From: Sphingomonas sp. 28-66-16 | GTDB taxonomy: Bacteria; Pseudomonadota; Alphaproteobacteria; Sphingomonadales; Sphingomonadaceae | Reading direction: 5' to 3' | Assembly (NCBI GenBank): GCA_002281485.1 | Contig: NCGF01000003.1 | Span: 96,040-160,039, forward strand | Length of the DNA stretch: 64,000 nt | Shown: one piece after another, positions 18,768 to 27,663 of the stretch | Layout of the letters: every line of letters begins with the position of its first letter | Numbering within the stretch: the stretch's first letter is position 1 | Made by a program: the position numbers and the translations under genes | The notes under the pieces: model-generated | Told to the model about the DNA's origin: nothing | Database searches by the model: none | What the model saw: the letters and a program-made list of their open reading frames with translations, nothing else

Positions 18768-18934
18768 CGTTGGACGGGCTCAGGCGAGAGCTTTTCTTCC
18801 TCGCCTACCATCTTCACTGGTCCTGGAGCGAGCTGATGACGATGCCCCTTGATGAACGGCGCGCCTTTTCGCTGTTGCTGCGCGAGCAGATCGAGCGCGA
18901 GAACGCCGAGATCGATTCGGCGCGGCGGCACTGA
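18764..18934 (+). CDS. DUF6760-like small eCIS protein
   Basis: A 56-residue peptide starting at GTG 18764, overlapping the previous stop (GTGA); TTG 18770 is an alternative start. The segment FLAYHLHWSWSELMTMPLDE followed by a basic/acidic helix rich in R and E is the pattern of the small DUF6760-type proteins that sit between the hub chaperone and the tape measure in eCIS and phage-tail clusters. Function unknown; an assembly or adaptor role is inferred from position. It ends 3 bp before the first large tape-measure-like gene. Confidence 0.7.
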   Translation: MTLDGLRRELFFLAYHLHWSWSELMTMPLDERRAFSLLLREQIERENAEIDSARRH

Positions 18935-18937
18935 ACG

Positions 18938-20818
18938 ATGCCGATCGCGCTTCTCCTCCAGAGCGATTTCCAGCGGCTGGTGCGCGCAGCGCGCCCGCTC
19001 GACACGTGGCGCGAGGTGCTCGCGCTCGAGGCGCTGGTGATCGATCGGGCGCGCGGCGCGTTCCTTTCCGACTGGTTCGGCGCCGCCGTCCCGCGCACGA
19101 GCGACCAGCTGCTGATCGGCATCGTCAACATCGAAGCGCTCGGCGAGCAATATCGGATCGCCCGCGCGCGATCGATCGGCGGCGACACCGGCGCGAACCT
19201 GACCGAGCCCGTCGCGGGGCTGGCCGGCATGGCGGCGGGGCTGTTGCTGTCGCCGTCGGGCAGCATTCTCGCGCTGTACGGCCTGTTGCGCACCGCCACC
19301 GGCACCCTGCCGCTCGTCATCTTCCACCTCCTGTTCAGCACACGCGCGTTCGGCGCGGCGCTGTCGCTTGGATTTGCTGGCGTGGTGGTCGGGCTCGGCG
19401 CGGGCGCAGCCGCGATCCTGCTGCCGATCGGCTTTCTGGCGGCGATCATCTACATCGCGATCAGTTCGGGTCGGCCCGGCGCCGGACAATTGGCGTTCGA
19501 GCTGCTCGGGGCGCTGGCGCGGCTGTTCGAAGCGCTGCCGCGGTTCGTCGCGCAGATCCTCGGTCCGCGATCGGGCGTGCGCAATCCGCTGATCCGCAGC
19601 CTGCTCGAGCTTTTCGACAGCGTCGCAGCGCTGATGGCGCAAGGCATCGGCGCGATCGCGCTGCTGGTGACGCGGGTCGGGCCCTTGATCCTGCCCTGGA
19701 CGCGCGAATTTCTCGCAATCGGCCGACTGGCCAGCGCCACGGGCGCGTTGGTCTCCGCGATCGTCACCGATGCCCGCGATCGGCTTCAGCACCTGTTCGG
19801 CGATGCCGACGATTCGCTGCCGAACATCGTCGGGCGGTTGATCGATCAGCTGATGGCCGGGGTGCATCGCCTCGTCGGCGCCATTGGCGCCGCGATCGAC
19901 CAGCTCGCCGGCGCGATCATGGCCGGCGCGGGCGCCGCCTATGACGTCGCCAAGACGAGCCTGCTCGCGGCGGTGCTGGTCGCGCGCAAGCTGGTGATGG
20001 ATTTTCCGCTGATCCGCACCTTTCGCGCGCTGGCATCGGTCGCGACGCTCGTCCGGTCGCTGATCCCCCCCTCGACGCCAAGTTCCTCATCGGGGCCAAG
20101 CCTGTTCGGCCGCATCCTCGCCGCGCTGCCCTCGGGATCGGGGCCGTCGATGCCGACGTGGCCCGGCCTGCCCGACGCCGCCCTCGCCGAAGCCCGCGTC
20201 GGCGATCGCCCGCCCGCGCCGACGCTCGCCAATGTCGAGGAGATGCTCGATTCGTCGACCCCCCTCGGGGCGAGCGCGCGCTTCGGGTTGATGGCCTTGC
20301 CGCCGGGGGCGCTCGCGCCGTTCCGGCTGACCGACGAAACGCGGGCCATCATCGCGCAGCTGATGCAAGCGCCGCGCAGCATCGTCGCCGATCAGCTCGC
20401 CGCACTCGCCGCCGAGGGCGCGCCCGATCCGATCATCGACGCGGGCCGCGCGCGCGATCTGCTGCATCTGCTGATGGGGGTCCTGCCGGCCGATGTCGTC
20501 GCCGGCGCCACCGAGGGCGAGACCGACCTGCGCCGCAGCATTCACGCGAGCATCGCCGGCACGATCCTGCCCTTCATCCGCGCTCGGATTCCCGAATTGC
20601 GGCCGATGCTGACCGCGCTCGACACCGAAATCACCGCGCGGGTGGAAAGCGATCCCGACGCCTTCCCGGTCCGGAGCCTCCCCGACAATGGCCGGCTGCG
20701 CCCGGTGATCGGGCGGCTGACCGTGTTCCTGCCCGGCGGCGATCCGGCGACCGCGCGCAACTTCGCCAATGATCTGACCCGGCTGATGCGCGAACAGCCC
20801 TATGTGGTCGCGGCGTGA
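18938..20818 (+). CDS. Tape-measure-like protein 1 of 3
   Basis: A 626-residue protein with no recognised enzyme motif. Residues 92-178 are almost wholly hydrophobic and Gly/Ala-rich, enough for three or four helices; residues 180-375 are long amphipathic helices; a Ser/Pro linker (PPSTPSSSSGPS, about 377-388) leads to a more polar C-terminal domain (430-626). Tape measure proteins combine such hydrophobic stretches and long helices, and this is where eCIS loci encode theirs. Two more proteins of nearly the same length follow, joined by TGATG overlaps. A lumen cargo or effector role is an alternative. Confidence 0.55.
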   Translation: MPIALLLQSDFQRLVRAARPLDTWREVLALEALVIDRARGAFLSDWFGAAVPRTSDQLLIGIVNIEALGEQYRIARARSIGGDTGANLTEPVAGLAGMAAGLLLSPSGSILALYGLLRTATGTLPLVIFHLLFSTRAFGAALSLGFAGVVVGLGAGAAAILLPIGFLAAIIYIAISSGRPGAGQLAFELLGALARLFEALPRFVAQILGPRSGVRNPLIRSLLELFDSVAALMAQGIGAIALLVTRVGPLILPWTREFLAIGRLASATGALVSAIVTDARDRLQHLFGDADDSLPNIVGRLIDQLMAGVHRLVGAIGAAIDQLAGAIMAGAGAAYDVAKTSLLAAVLVARKLVMDFPLIRTFRALASVATLVRSLIPPSTPSSSSGPSLFGRILAALPSGSGPSMPTWPGLPDAALAEARVGDRPPAPTLANVEEMLDSSTPLGASARFGLMALPPGALAPFRLTDETRAIIAQLMQAPRSIVADQLAALAAEGAPDPIIDAGRARDLLHLLMGVLPADVVAGATEGETDLRRSIHASIAGTILPFIRARIPELRPMLTALDTEITARVESDPDAFPVRSLPDNGRLRPVIGRLTVFLPGGDPATARNFANDLTRLMREQPYVVAA

Positions 20819-22749
20819 TGCCGATCGATCTCGCCGCCATCGCCCGCGCCTATGCGCCGCTCCGGGCCGAGATGAACCGGCTGATCGGCGCGTTCACCCC
20901 ATTGGGGCCGTGGCTCGCCGACCGGCTGGGCCAGCTCCGCATCCTCGAGCCGCGCACCCGCGCCTTTCCGGTCTATGCGTTCGAAGGCCGCGCGATCGTC
21001 GGCCGGACGGCGGGCGCGCAGGCCGGGACACTCAGGCCCTATGGATCGATCGGCGGGGCGTTCGCGGCGCCGTTCGTGGCGCTCGGGCGCGGTTTCCTCC
21101 GCGCCGGCCAGGCAGTGACCGACGAGCTGATCCTGCCCGATCTGCTCGGCGCCATCCGCGACATCGTCGCTGCGATCGACACCCAGATCGCGGCGTTCGC
21201 CACGCCCCGCGCCGCCATGTTCGATCCGCGCAACGCGCGCGCCGGGCAATTGTTCGGGCTCGCGGCAATGGCCTATCGCGCGGTGGTGTCGAGCACCGGC
21301 CAGCTGCGCGCGCTCGCCGGCGATTTTGCGACCATGCGCGGCCTGCTGGGCATCGCCCCCTATTCGCCCGCCCCCCCTCCCGGCGTGCCGACCCGACCGG
21401 GGGAGCCCGGCGCGGACATTCCCCGATCGATCAACGCCGAACCGCTCGACACGGCGTCGCGCTACATCGTCGCCGCGCTGATCGTCGTCCCCGCCCTGCC
21501 CGATCTGGTCGGCAGCGTGGTGCGCGCGGTGTGGCACGGTGTGCGGCTGGCGGTGCTGACCGCGATCCAGTCGATCGAGCGCCGCCTGTGGGCCGCTAGG
21601 CGGACAGTCTACGACGTCTTCTTGCACACCCTGCCGCGATTGTTGCGCAAGATACCGGCGTTGATGACGGTCTTCGGGCTGCTGATCGCCCAGAACATCC
21701 AGCATTTCATGGAGTTCGCCCAAGTCTATTTCGAGCTGCTGGTCGACGTGCTCCGCGATTTCCTCAATGAACTGCGCGATTACATCAATCACTTCATCAC
21801 GATCATCAACACGGTCCTCGGGGTGATCGATGCCGTCCTCGATTTCGATCTGCTCCGCCTGATCAAGCCGTTCATGGGTCTTGGTGCCCTGGTGCTCGAT
21901 TATTTCAGCATTCGCTTCACGATCAACGATCTGCTCGATGCCGCCGGCGCCGGGGTCAATCTCGCGCTGTACGCCGCGCTGCAGGGGTCGGTGATGGCAG
22001 CGCGGGCAGCCGTCTGGGCGATGCCCGGCGCCACGGGGCGGGCCGCGCGACGCGCGCTCAAGCTGCTCAGCCAGATCATCGATGCGCTGTTCCAGGATAC
22101 CGGCGCCTATCCCGACGAGACGGCGGCGCCGCGACTGCCGCGGATGCCCAATCTCTACGATACGCTGATCGGTCCGCGCGGCGTGGCGCTTGGCCGGATG
22201 GTCGCGGCATGGGGCGCGCAGCTCGCCGGCGACATCGCCGGGATCGTCGAGGTGGGCACCCGTACCTTGTCCGGCCTGGCCGAGACCTTTTCGACCGCGG
22301 CCGCCGATCTGGCGCGGACCGGGCCGCGCACCGACGATTTCGCGCATGGCGCCGCCGACACCGCCAATGCATTGTTCGCCGATCAGATCGGGACGCTCGG
22401 CGCGCGTCAGGCGAGGGTGCCGGGGGCGCTCGAAGGCTGGCTCGCGGGGGGCGGCTTCGACGCGATCGGCGCGGCGATCCCACTCTATATCCAGTCGATG
22501 CGGCGCTTCTGGCGCGACGAGGTCGCTGCCGGGCGCGACGCGATGGTCGAGATCACCCCGACCTCGCCGCATATCCTCGCGCGTCGCGCCGTGCTGGGGC
22601 GGGTGCACTTCGCGCGGCTCGAGATCCGGGCGGGCGGGCGGCCGATCGACGAGGCGCTAGTGCGCGACACCGCCGAGCGCTTCCAGCGCGCGGTGCGCGA
22701 CGCCTATGACGACGGCCAGCGGCGGCTGGCGCTGGTGGCGAACGGCTGA
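20818..22749 (+). CDS. Tape-measure-like protein 2 of 3
   Basis: A 643-residue protein from ATG 20818 (TGATG overlap; GTG 20815 is possible). A mixed N-terminal region (1-175) is followed by a Pro-rich linker (181-202) and then long hydrophobic/amphipathic helices (about 212-400) with many Ile/Leu/Phe heptad-like repeats. The C-terminus (about 540-643) is a mixed alpha/beta domain. No clear sequence identity to the flanking two proteins was visible by eye, but size, helical character and position are alike. Interpreted as a tape-measure component; not proven. Confidence 0.55.
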   Translation: MPIDLAAIARAYAPLRAEMNRLIGAFTPLGPWLADRLGQLRILEPRTRAFPVYAFEGRAIVGRTAGAQAGTLRPYGSIGGAFAAPFVALGRGFLRAGQAVTDELILPDLLGAIRDIVAAIDTQIAAFATPRAAMFDPRNARAGQLFGLAAMAYRAVVSSTGQLRALAGDFATMRGLLGIAPYSPAPPPGVPTRPGEPGADIPRSINAEPLDTASRYIVAALIVVPALPDLVGSVVRAVWHGVRLAVLTAIQSIERRLWAARRTVYDVFLHTLPRLLRKIPALMTVFGLLIAQNIQHFMEFAQVYFELLVDVLRDFLNELRDYINHFITIINTVLGVIDAVLDFDLLRLIKPFMGLGALVLDYFSIRFTINDLLDAAGAGVNLALYAALQGSVMAARAAVWAMPGATGRAARRALKLLSQIIDALFQDTGAYPDETAAPRLPRMPNLYDTLIGPRGVALGRMVAAWGAQLAGDIAGIVEVGTRTLSGLAETFSTAAADLARTGPRTDDFAHGAADTANALFADQIGTLGARQARVPGALEGWLAGGGFDAIGAAIPLYIQSMRRFWRDEVAAGRDAMVEITPTSPHILARRAVLGRVHFARLEIRAGGRPIDEALVRDTAERFQRAVRDAYDDGQRRLALVANG

Positions 22750-24659
22750 TGGAACCCAACAGCCTTCCGATCAGCCTGATGATGATGGAGCAGGAATCGC
22801 TCTCGCGCCGGGTCGCCGCGCTCGAGGCGCACAGCCTGACCGCGCAGCTCCAGCTGATCGTGTCGCAACTGTCGGCGATGCGCACCAGCCTCGACCAGAT
22901 CGGGCTGGCGACGAGCCGCTATGCCGGCTTCGCCTTTGCCGAGGCGTTCACCCCCGGCGGCCGGTTCGGCGCGCCGCCGATGATCGCCGGATCGCTCGCC
23001 GTCCATATCGTCAACATTCGCGATCTCGTCGCGAGCAGCGGGATCGCGGGCTTCTTCGAAGGCTTGCTGGGTGGCATCGGCCGCTTCTTCGGCGGGTTGT
23101 TCGGGGGGATCATCGGCGGCACGATCGCCGGGGTCGCGCTGCCGGTGATGATCGGCATGATGGACACCATCGTCACCACGATCGAGCGGATCATCAACCG
23201 GTTCGGGATCGGCGGCGGGCCGCCCGCCCCCACCAAGCCGGAGACCCCGACCGGCGCGCTCGGCGAATCGGCGACCGATCAGCTCGGCGAGCTGCGGTCG
23301 ATCCTCGATCTGGCTACCGGGCTGGTCGAGGCGGCGGGCAGCGGCGAACCGCCCGCGGCGGGACGGCTGCAAGCGTCGCTGACTCCGGCGGCCGAACGCT
23401 GGCTGGAAATGTTGCGCACGGTGCAAAGCGTGGTGGGCGGCATCACCCGGCTGGTCAACGGGCTGACCTTGCTCGTGCCGGTCCTGGTCGGCAGCCTGGC
23501 GCTGCTGATCGACAAGCTCGATGCCATCAAGCTCGCGATCATCGACGTGCTTCAATTCGTGGTCCGCAACGTCCTTGTCCTGCGCGGGCTGGTGCTCGTC
23601 ACGGTGTTCGATCTGATCGCCTCGGCGGCACGGCTTGCAGCGGGGCTGGTCGGCATCCTCGCCGAGACGATCCGCAATGCGCTCACTGGCGTGTTCGCGC
23701 TGATCGGCACGATCCTGCAGGGCGCGCTGGGGGTGTTCCAGTTTCTCGCCGGCGGTCTGCAGCGCACCGTCAACGCGCTGCTCGGCTGGGTGGTCGATAC
23801 GCTGTTCGTGGTGCTCGCCCGGCTCGGCGATCTGCGGATCTTCCGGCTGATCACCCATATCGTCCGGGTGCTGCCGGCGGTGCTGCCGCCGCTCTACGAG
23901 CTGATCCGGCCGGCTGGCAGCGCGGCGCTGACGCCCACCCAGCAGGCCGATTTGAGCGCCGCGGCAGCGCTGGCGATCCCGGGACCGGCGGTGGCCGGCA
24001 CGCTGCCGTCCGCCAGTCTGCCCGCGCTCCCCAATATCGCCGACGCGGTCGCCCCGGCGGCAGCCACCGCCGCACTGCAGACCGCGCTCGACGACACCCG
24101 CCAGGGGCTGTTGCGCGGAGTGGATGACACGCTTGGCGCGCTGCGCACGGGGCTGCGCGAGATCGGCTCCAGCATGACTAGCCTCGTTCAGGACGAACTG
24201 ACCCGCAACACCGAGCGCTTCCGTCCCCAGCTCGATCAGGTGCGGACCCGCTCGGCCGAAGTCGCCGACGCCTTTGCCGTCGCCGAGCGGGCCGCGCGCG
24301 AGCGCCCGCGGACCGGGCTCGAGGCGATCGCCCAGGCCTATCAACGCTGGCTGGTCGGCAGCGGATTCCGGTCGATGCTCGACACGCTGACCGCCAGTTT
24401 CCGGGCAACCCCGCCGAGCGACACCGGCTCGATCCCCGGCGCGGTCGCAACCGAATCGATCGATCGGCCGCGCGCGTCGATCGAGATCGCCGATGTCGTC
24501 ATCGATCTTACCCCGCCTACCCCGCCCCGCCCCGCCGCCGAACCGCACGCGGCGCGCGACATCGAAAGCATCACCATGGAAGTGCTCGCGCATCTCGACG
24601 AACTCCAGCGGCGGGGGCTGCGTTTCGTCCCCGGCGCGCCGATGGCGGCAGCGGTCTGA
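22749..24659 (+). CDS. Tape-measure-like protein 3 of 3
   Basis: A 636-residue protein. Residues 14-52 form a probable coiled coil (SLSRRVAALEAHSLTAQLQL). Residues 98-140 are a Gly/Phe/Ile-rich hydrophobic stretch (FFGGLFGGIIGG) typical of tape measures and of peptides that insert in membranes. Long helices cover about 225-370 and 460-560. The C-terminus ends IESITMEVLAHLDELQRRG. Of the three it looks most like a classical tape measure. TGATG overlaps join it to both neighbours. Confidence 0.6.
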   Translation: MEPNSLPISLMMMEQESLSRRVAALEAHSLTAQLQLIVSQLSAMRTSLDQIGLATSRYAGFAFAEAFTPGGRFGAPPMIAGSLAVHIVNIRDLVASSGIAGFFEGLLGGIGRFFGGLFGGIIGGTIAGVALPVMIGMMDTIVTTIERIINRFGIGGGPPAPTKPETPTGALGESATDQLGELRSILDLATGLVEAAGSGEPPAAGRLQASLTPAAERWLEMLRTVQSVVGGITRLVNGLTLLVPVLVGSLALLIDKLDAIKLAIIDVLQFVVRNVLVLRGLVLVTVFDLIASAARLAAGLVGILAETIRNALTGVFALIGTILQGALGVFQFLAGGLQRTVNALLGWVVDTLFVVLARLGDLRIFRLITHIVRVLPAVLPPLYELIRPAGSAALTPTQQADLSAAAALAIPGPAVAGTLPSASLPALPNIADAVAPAAATAALQTALDDTRQGLLRGVDDTLGALRTGLREIGSSMTSLVQDELTRNTERFRPQLDQVRTRSAEVADAFAVAERAARERPRTGLEAIAQAYQRWLVGSGFRSMLDTLTASFRATPPSDTGSIPGAVATESIDRPRASIEIADVVIDLTPPTPPRPAAEPHAARDIESITMEVLAHLDELQRRGLRFVPGAPMAAAV

Positions 24660-25402
24660 TGGCGCGCGGCTATCTCGCCTCGTGGCTCAGCCTGCCGCCC
24701 CTGGTCTTCCGCTTCCAGTTCAACCCGGAATCGCTGGTCGAGAAGAAGAGCTACAAATATACCGAAGTCGATAATTTCGGGAACTGGGATTTCGACAAGA
24801 CCTCGGCCGCGCTCAATTCGGCGCAGCCCTGGTACACCAAGCTCGCGACCGCGCCGGCCGCCGCCTACAAGGACATTCAGGAGATCGGGCCGCAGCTCGT
24901 GCGCACCCATCCGCTGATGGCCGGGTGCGGCGATCAGCGCGTCTTCACGCTCGATTTCGTGCTCGACGGCGGCGTCCCGCTCGACGGCGCGACCGGCGAA
25001 GTCGGCAATCGCTACGACGGCAGCATCGAGCCGGATCTCGCCATCCTGCGCTCGTTCGTCAATCCCGGCGTCGATGCCGGCGGGCTGATCGAATGGTTCG
25101 CCGACGGCTTCTCGAAGACCTTCGCACCGCCGCAATGCACGCTGATCTATGGCGGAATCAGCGCCGATTGCGTGATGGAAAGCCTGTCGATCAAGATGAC
25201 GCGCTTCAATCCGGACACCTCCCCTGCGCGCGCCGAGGTGAGCATCTCGCTCAAGCAGCAGACCAAGGCGATCACCCCCCTGATCGAGACGATCACGCGC
25301 ACGATCAACGTCGCCACCACGCTCGCCCGGCCGGGCTATGGCGAAGACTATGTCAACGTCATCCCCGGCGTCTCTGCCATCAAGCATATCTTTGATTTGT
25401 AA
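24659..25402 (+). CDS. CIS tube/adaptor protein (Afp7/Pvc7 N-domain-like)
   Basis: A 247-residue protein of the CIS-tube/adaptor family that bridges the tube to the hub-spike complex. Diagnostic is the opening F-x-FQFNPESLVEKKSY and the FTLDFVLDG strand, followed by the IEWFADGFSKTFAPPQCTLIYGG segment and the closing ITMTRFNPDTSP-like loop (KMTRFNPDTSPARAEV). Members often have a C-terminal LysM domain; here the LysM-like domain is a separate gene right after. Starts on the tape-measure stop (TGATG). Confidence 0.85.
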   Translation: MARGYLASWLSLPPLVFRFQFNPESLVEKKSYKYTEVDNFGNWDFDKTSAALNSAQPWYTKLATAPAAAYKDIQEIGPQLVRTHPLMAGCGDQRVFTLDFVLDGGVPLDGATGEVGNRYDGSIEPDLAILRSFVNPGVDAGGLIEWFADGFSKTFAPPQCTLIYGGISADCVMESLSIKMTRFNPDTSPARAEVSISLKQQTKAITPLIETITRTINVATTLARPGYGEDYVNVIPGVSAIKHIFDL

Positions 25403-25411
25403 GGACGATCA

Positions 25412-25729
25412 ATGCCCGTCGCGATCCGATCCCGTTATGCCGCCGCCACGCTCCAGCAAGCGCCCGACAGCGATGGCGTCGACCGGGCTGCGCTGCCGGC
25501 GCGGCTGCACCAGCCGCCCGATCCCGCCGCCGCACGATCGCGGCACGCGCTCACCGGCACCGAGACGCTCGAGACGCTGAGTTGGCGCTACGGCGGCACC
25601 AGCGATGGCTGGTGGCGGATCGCCGACGCCAATCCGCTGATCTTTCCGCTCGATTGGCGGCCCGGCCAGGTGGTCGAGATACTCGGCACCGGCGATGCTG
25701 GCCGTGTCGTACGCGATCGGCGGTTCTGA
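25412..25729 (+). CDS. LysM-like / gp53-like baseplate protein
   Basis: A 105-residue protein. The first 45 residues are variable and Pro/Ala-rich; residues 46-92 (HALTGTETLETLSWRYGG, then WWRIADANP and WRPGQVVEI) match the LysM-like fold of baseplate proteins such as T4 gp53 and the C-domain of Afp7/Pvc7. It would clamp the hub or wedge rather than bind peptidoglycan. ATG 25412 follows AAGGACGA. One base separates its stop from the hub gene. Confidence 0.8.
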   Translation: MPVAIRSRYAAATLQQAPDSDGVDRAALPARLHQPPDPAAARSRHALTGTETLETLSWRYGGTSDGWWRIADANPLIFPLDWRPGQVVEILGTGDAGRVVRDRRF

Positions 25730-25730
25730 G

Positions 25731-26846
25731 ATGGCCGATCCGCCGCCCCTTCCCTATCAGCGCGTGCTGCTCCAGGGCATCGACATCTCGGCGAACGTCC
25801 GTTTCGTCGAGGTCGAGGATCATGACCGGCTGATCGATCGCGCGGTCGTCGAGGTGGACGATCCGGCGGGGCTCGCGCGTGAGGCGCCGCGCGAGGGCAA
25901 CACCCTGGTCGTCGAGCTCGGCTGGGCGGACACCCATGCCGCGCTGTTCGAAGGCGAGATCACCCGCGTCCAGACGCGCGAGGCGGGGTGCGAAGTCCCC
26001 CGCGTCCGGCTGACCGCGCTCGATTTCGCCTCGCGCATCCAGAAGCGCCCGTTCGAGGCGACGAACCACACCGGCACGCTGAGCGCCATCGTGCGCGCGA
26101 TCGTCACCCGCACCGCCAATGTCGGCGTGACGGTGGCGCAGGTCGAACCGGCGGTCGATCCGAACTATACCGAGACCGCGCCGCTCCGGCAGACGCAGGA
26201 CGACTGGGCCTTCATCACCGAGCAGAGCCGGCGTGCCGGGTGCATTTCCTTCGTCGAATATAATGCCGAGCGCTCGCAATTCTATTTCGTCCCGCTCACC
26301 GGCATCATGGCCGCCGCGCCGGCGGGCCAGCTCTCCAATGTCGGCACGTCGGGCCGGATTCTCTCGATCAATCTCGAACGATCGGCGGGCACCGCCGACA
26401 CGCGACGCAGCGCCGCGTCGATCGATCCGGCGACCGGCGACGTCCGCGTCAGTGCCGCCCCGCCGCCGCCGGTCGAGACGCCGTCGGTGCCGAGTGCGCG
26501 GGCGATCGACACCGCCGACCGCGCCGGCGCGCCGATCGACGATGCGATCGCGGTCGCCGGCGAAGCCACCGAGACGCCGGCGACGCTGCGCCCGACCGGG
26601 CTCGCGGTCGGCGCGCGCGACGGCGATGCCCCGCAGGACCCGACGCTGGCGCTGGGCTGGCGCGCACGCGGGCGCTGCGTCGGCACGGTGATGCTGCGCG
26701 CCAAGAGCCGGATCGAACTGACCGGGGTGGCGAGCTGGGCCGAGACGCAATGGTATGTGAAGCGGGCGAAGCACGTCGTCGTCACGCCGCGCCCCGCCGA
26801 GGACATGCTGGCCAGCTATGTCACCGAATTCGAGCTGACGCGGTGA
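25731..26846 (+). CDS. Baseplate hub protein (phage late control D / VgrG N-domain-like)
   Basis: A 371-residue hub subunit expected to form the trimer that joins tube and spike. Its N-terminal half follows the gpD/VgrG hub fold (LFEGEITRVQ strand, VRLTALDFASRIQKR), and the RQTQDDWAFITEQSRRAGC segment is the hub signature seen in gp27/gpD relatives. A Pro/Ala-rich linker spans about 245-300 (APPPPVETPSVPS). The C-terminus (GRCVGTVMLRAKSRIELTG, AKHVV) completes the hub barrel. ATG 25731; one base after the LysM-like gene. Confidence 0.85.
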   Translation: MADPPPLPYQRVLLQGIDISANVRFVEVEDHDRLIDRAVVEVDDPAGLAREAPREGNTLVVELGWADTHAALFEGEITRVQTREAGCEVPRVRLTALDFASRIQKRPFEATNHTGTLSAIVRAIVTRTANVGVTVAQVEPAVDPNYTETAPLRQTQDDWAFITEQSRRAGCISFVEYNAERSQFYFVPLTGIMAAAPAGQLSNVGTSGRILSINLERSAGTADTRRSAASIDPATGDVRVSAAPPPPVETPSVPSARAIDTADRAGAPIDDAIAVAGEATETPATLRPTGLAVGARDGDAPQDPTLALGWRARGRCVGTVMLRAKSRIELTGVASWAETQWYVKRAKHVVVTPRPAEDMLASYVTEFELTR

Positions 26847-26853
26847 GGTGGTG

Positions 26854-27663
26854 ATGGACCCCGATCTCTCGCGTCACGCCGGTCGCTATTACGGCAAATA
26901 TCGCGGCACCGTCACCGACAATGCCGACGAGACCAAGGTCGGCGCGATCAGGGTGCAGGTCCCCGCGATCTTCGGCGCAACGCTGGCGGTATGGGCGCAG
27001 CCCTGCTTTCCCTACGGCCATTTCTTCGTGCCGCCGGTCGGTGCCTTCGTCTGGGTCGAATTCGAAGGCGGCGATCCGCAATATCCGATCTGGATCGGTA
27101 CCTTCTACCCCCGCGACACCGCGCCACCCGAAACCCAGGTCAACCCGCCCGACAACCGCGTGCTTCATACCCGCAGCGGCCACATCGTCGAGTTCGACGA
27201 CAAGGATGGCGAGGAGCGCGTGGTGATCCGTCACAAATCCAACGCCTTCGTCGCGATCGACAAGGCCGGCAGCATCACCGTCTCGAACAAGAACGGCTCG
27301 ACCGTCTCGCTGAGCGCCGAAAATGGCGGCAATGCGATGGTCGTCTCCGAACATGGCCATGTCATCACGATGACCGATGCCGGCATCGTGCTGATGAACA
27401 AGGACGGCGCGGCGCTCGATCTGACCGGCGACACGGTGCGGATGACCGCCAAGCAGATCATCCTCGACGGCACCACGGTCGCGCTCGGCAACGGCGCGGC
27501 GGCGGGCGGTCAACCGACCGTGATGGGGACGAACTTCCAGACGCTGTGGACCCAGTTCATGGCCCATACCCACCCCTCGGCGATGGGGCCGACGGGGCCT
27601 GGAGTCCCGCCGGCGCCGTTCATCCCGGCGACGCATCTTGCCGGCGCGGTGCTCGTCAAATGA
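26854..27663 (+). CDS. Spike protein (gp5 OB-fold / VgrG C-domain-like)
   Basis: A 269-residue spike. Residues 10-90 form the gp5 OB-fold (YYGKYRGTVTDNADETKVG, VWVEFEGGDPQYPIWIG). Residues 100-215 contain the short beta repeats of a triple-stranded beta-helix needle (SITVSNKNGSTVSLSAENG, then MTAKQIILDG). The end has the HTHPSAMGPTGPG motif common to baseplate spikes. Hub and spike are split into two genes here, whereas Afp8 and VgrG fuse them. GTG codons at 26848 and 26851 precede ATG 26854, which has GAGG upstream. The stop overlaps the proline-repeat gene (ATGA). Confidence 0.87.
   Translation: MDPDLSRHAGRYYGKYRGTVTDNADETKVGAIRVQVPAIFGATLAVWAQPCFPYGHFFVPPVGAFVWVEFEGGDPQYPIWIGTFYPRDTAPPETQVNPPDNRVLHTRSGHIVEFDDKDGEERVVIRHKSNAFVAIDKAGSITVSNKNGSTVSLSAENGGNAMVVSEHGHVITMTDAGIVLMNKDGAALDLTGDTVRMTAKQIILDGTTVALGNGAAAGGQPTVMGTNFQTLWTQFMAHTHPSAMGPTGPGVPPAPFIPATHLAGAVLVK

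Noticed and set aside
20800-24593. Two open frames of over 600 codons on the minus strand
   Set aside because: Antisense to tape-measure-like genes 2 and 3, with Asp/Arg/Gln-rich low-complexity translation and no motif.
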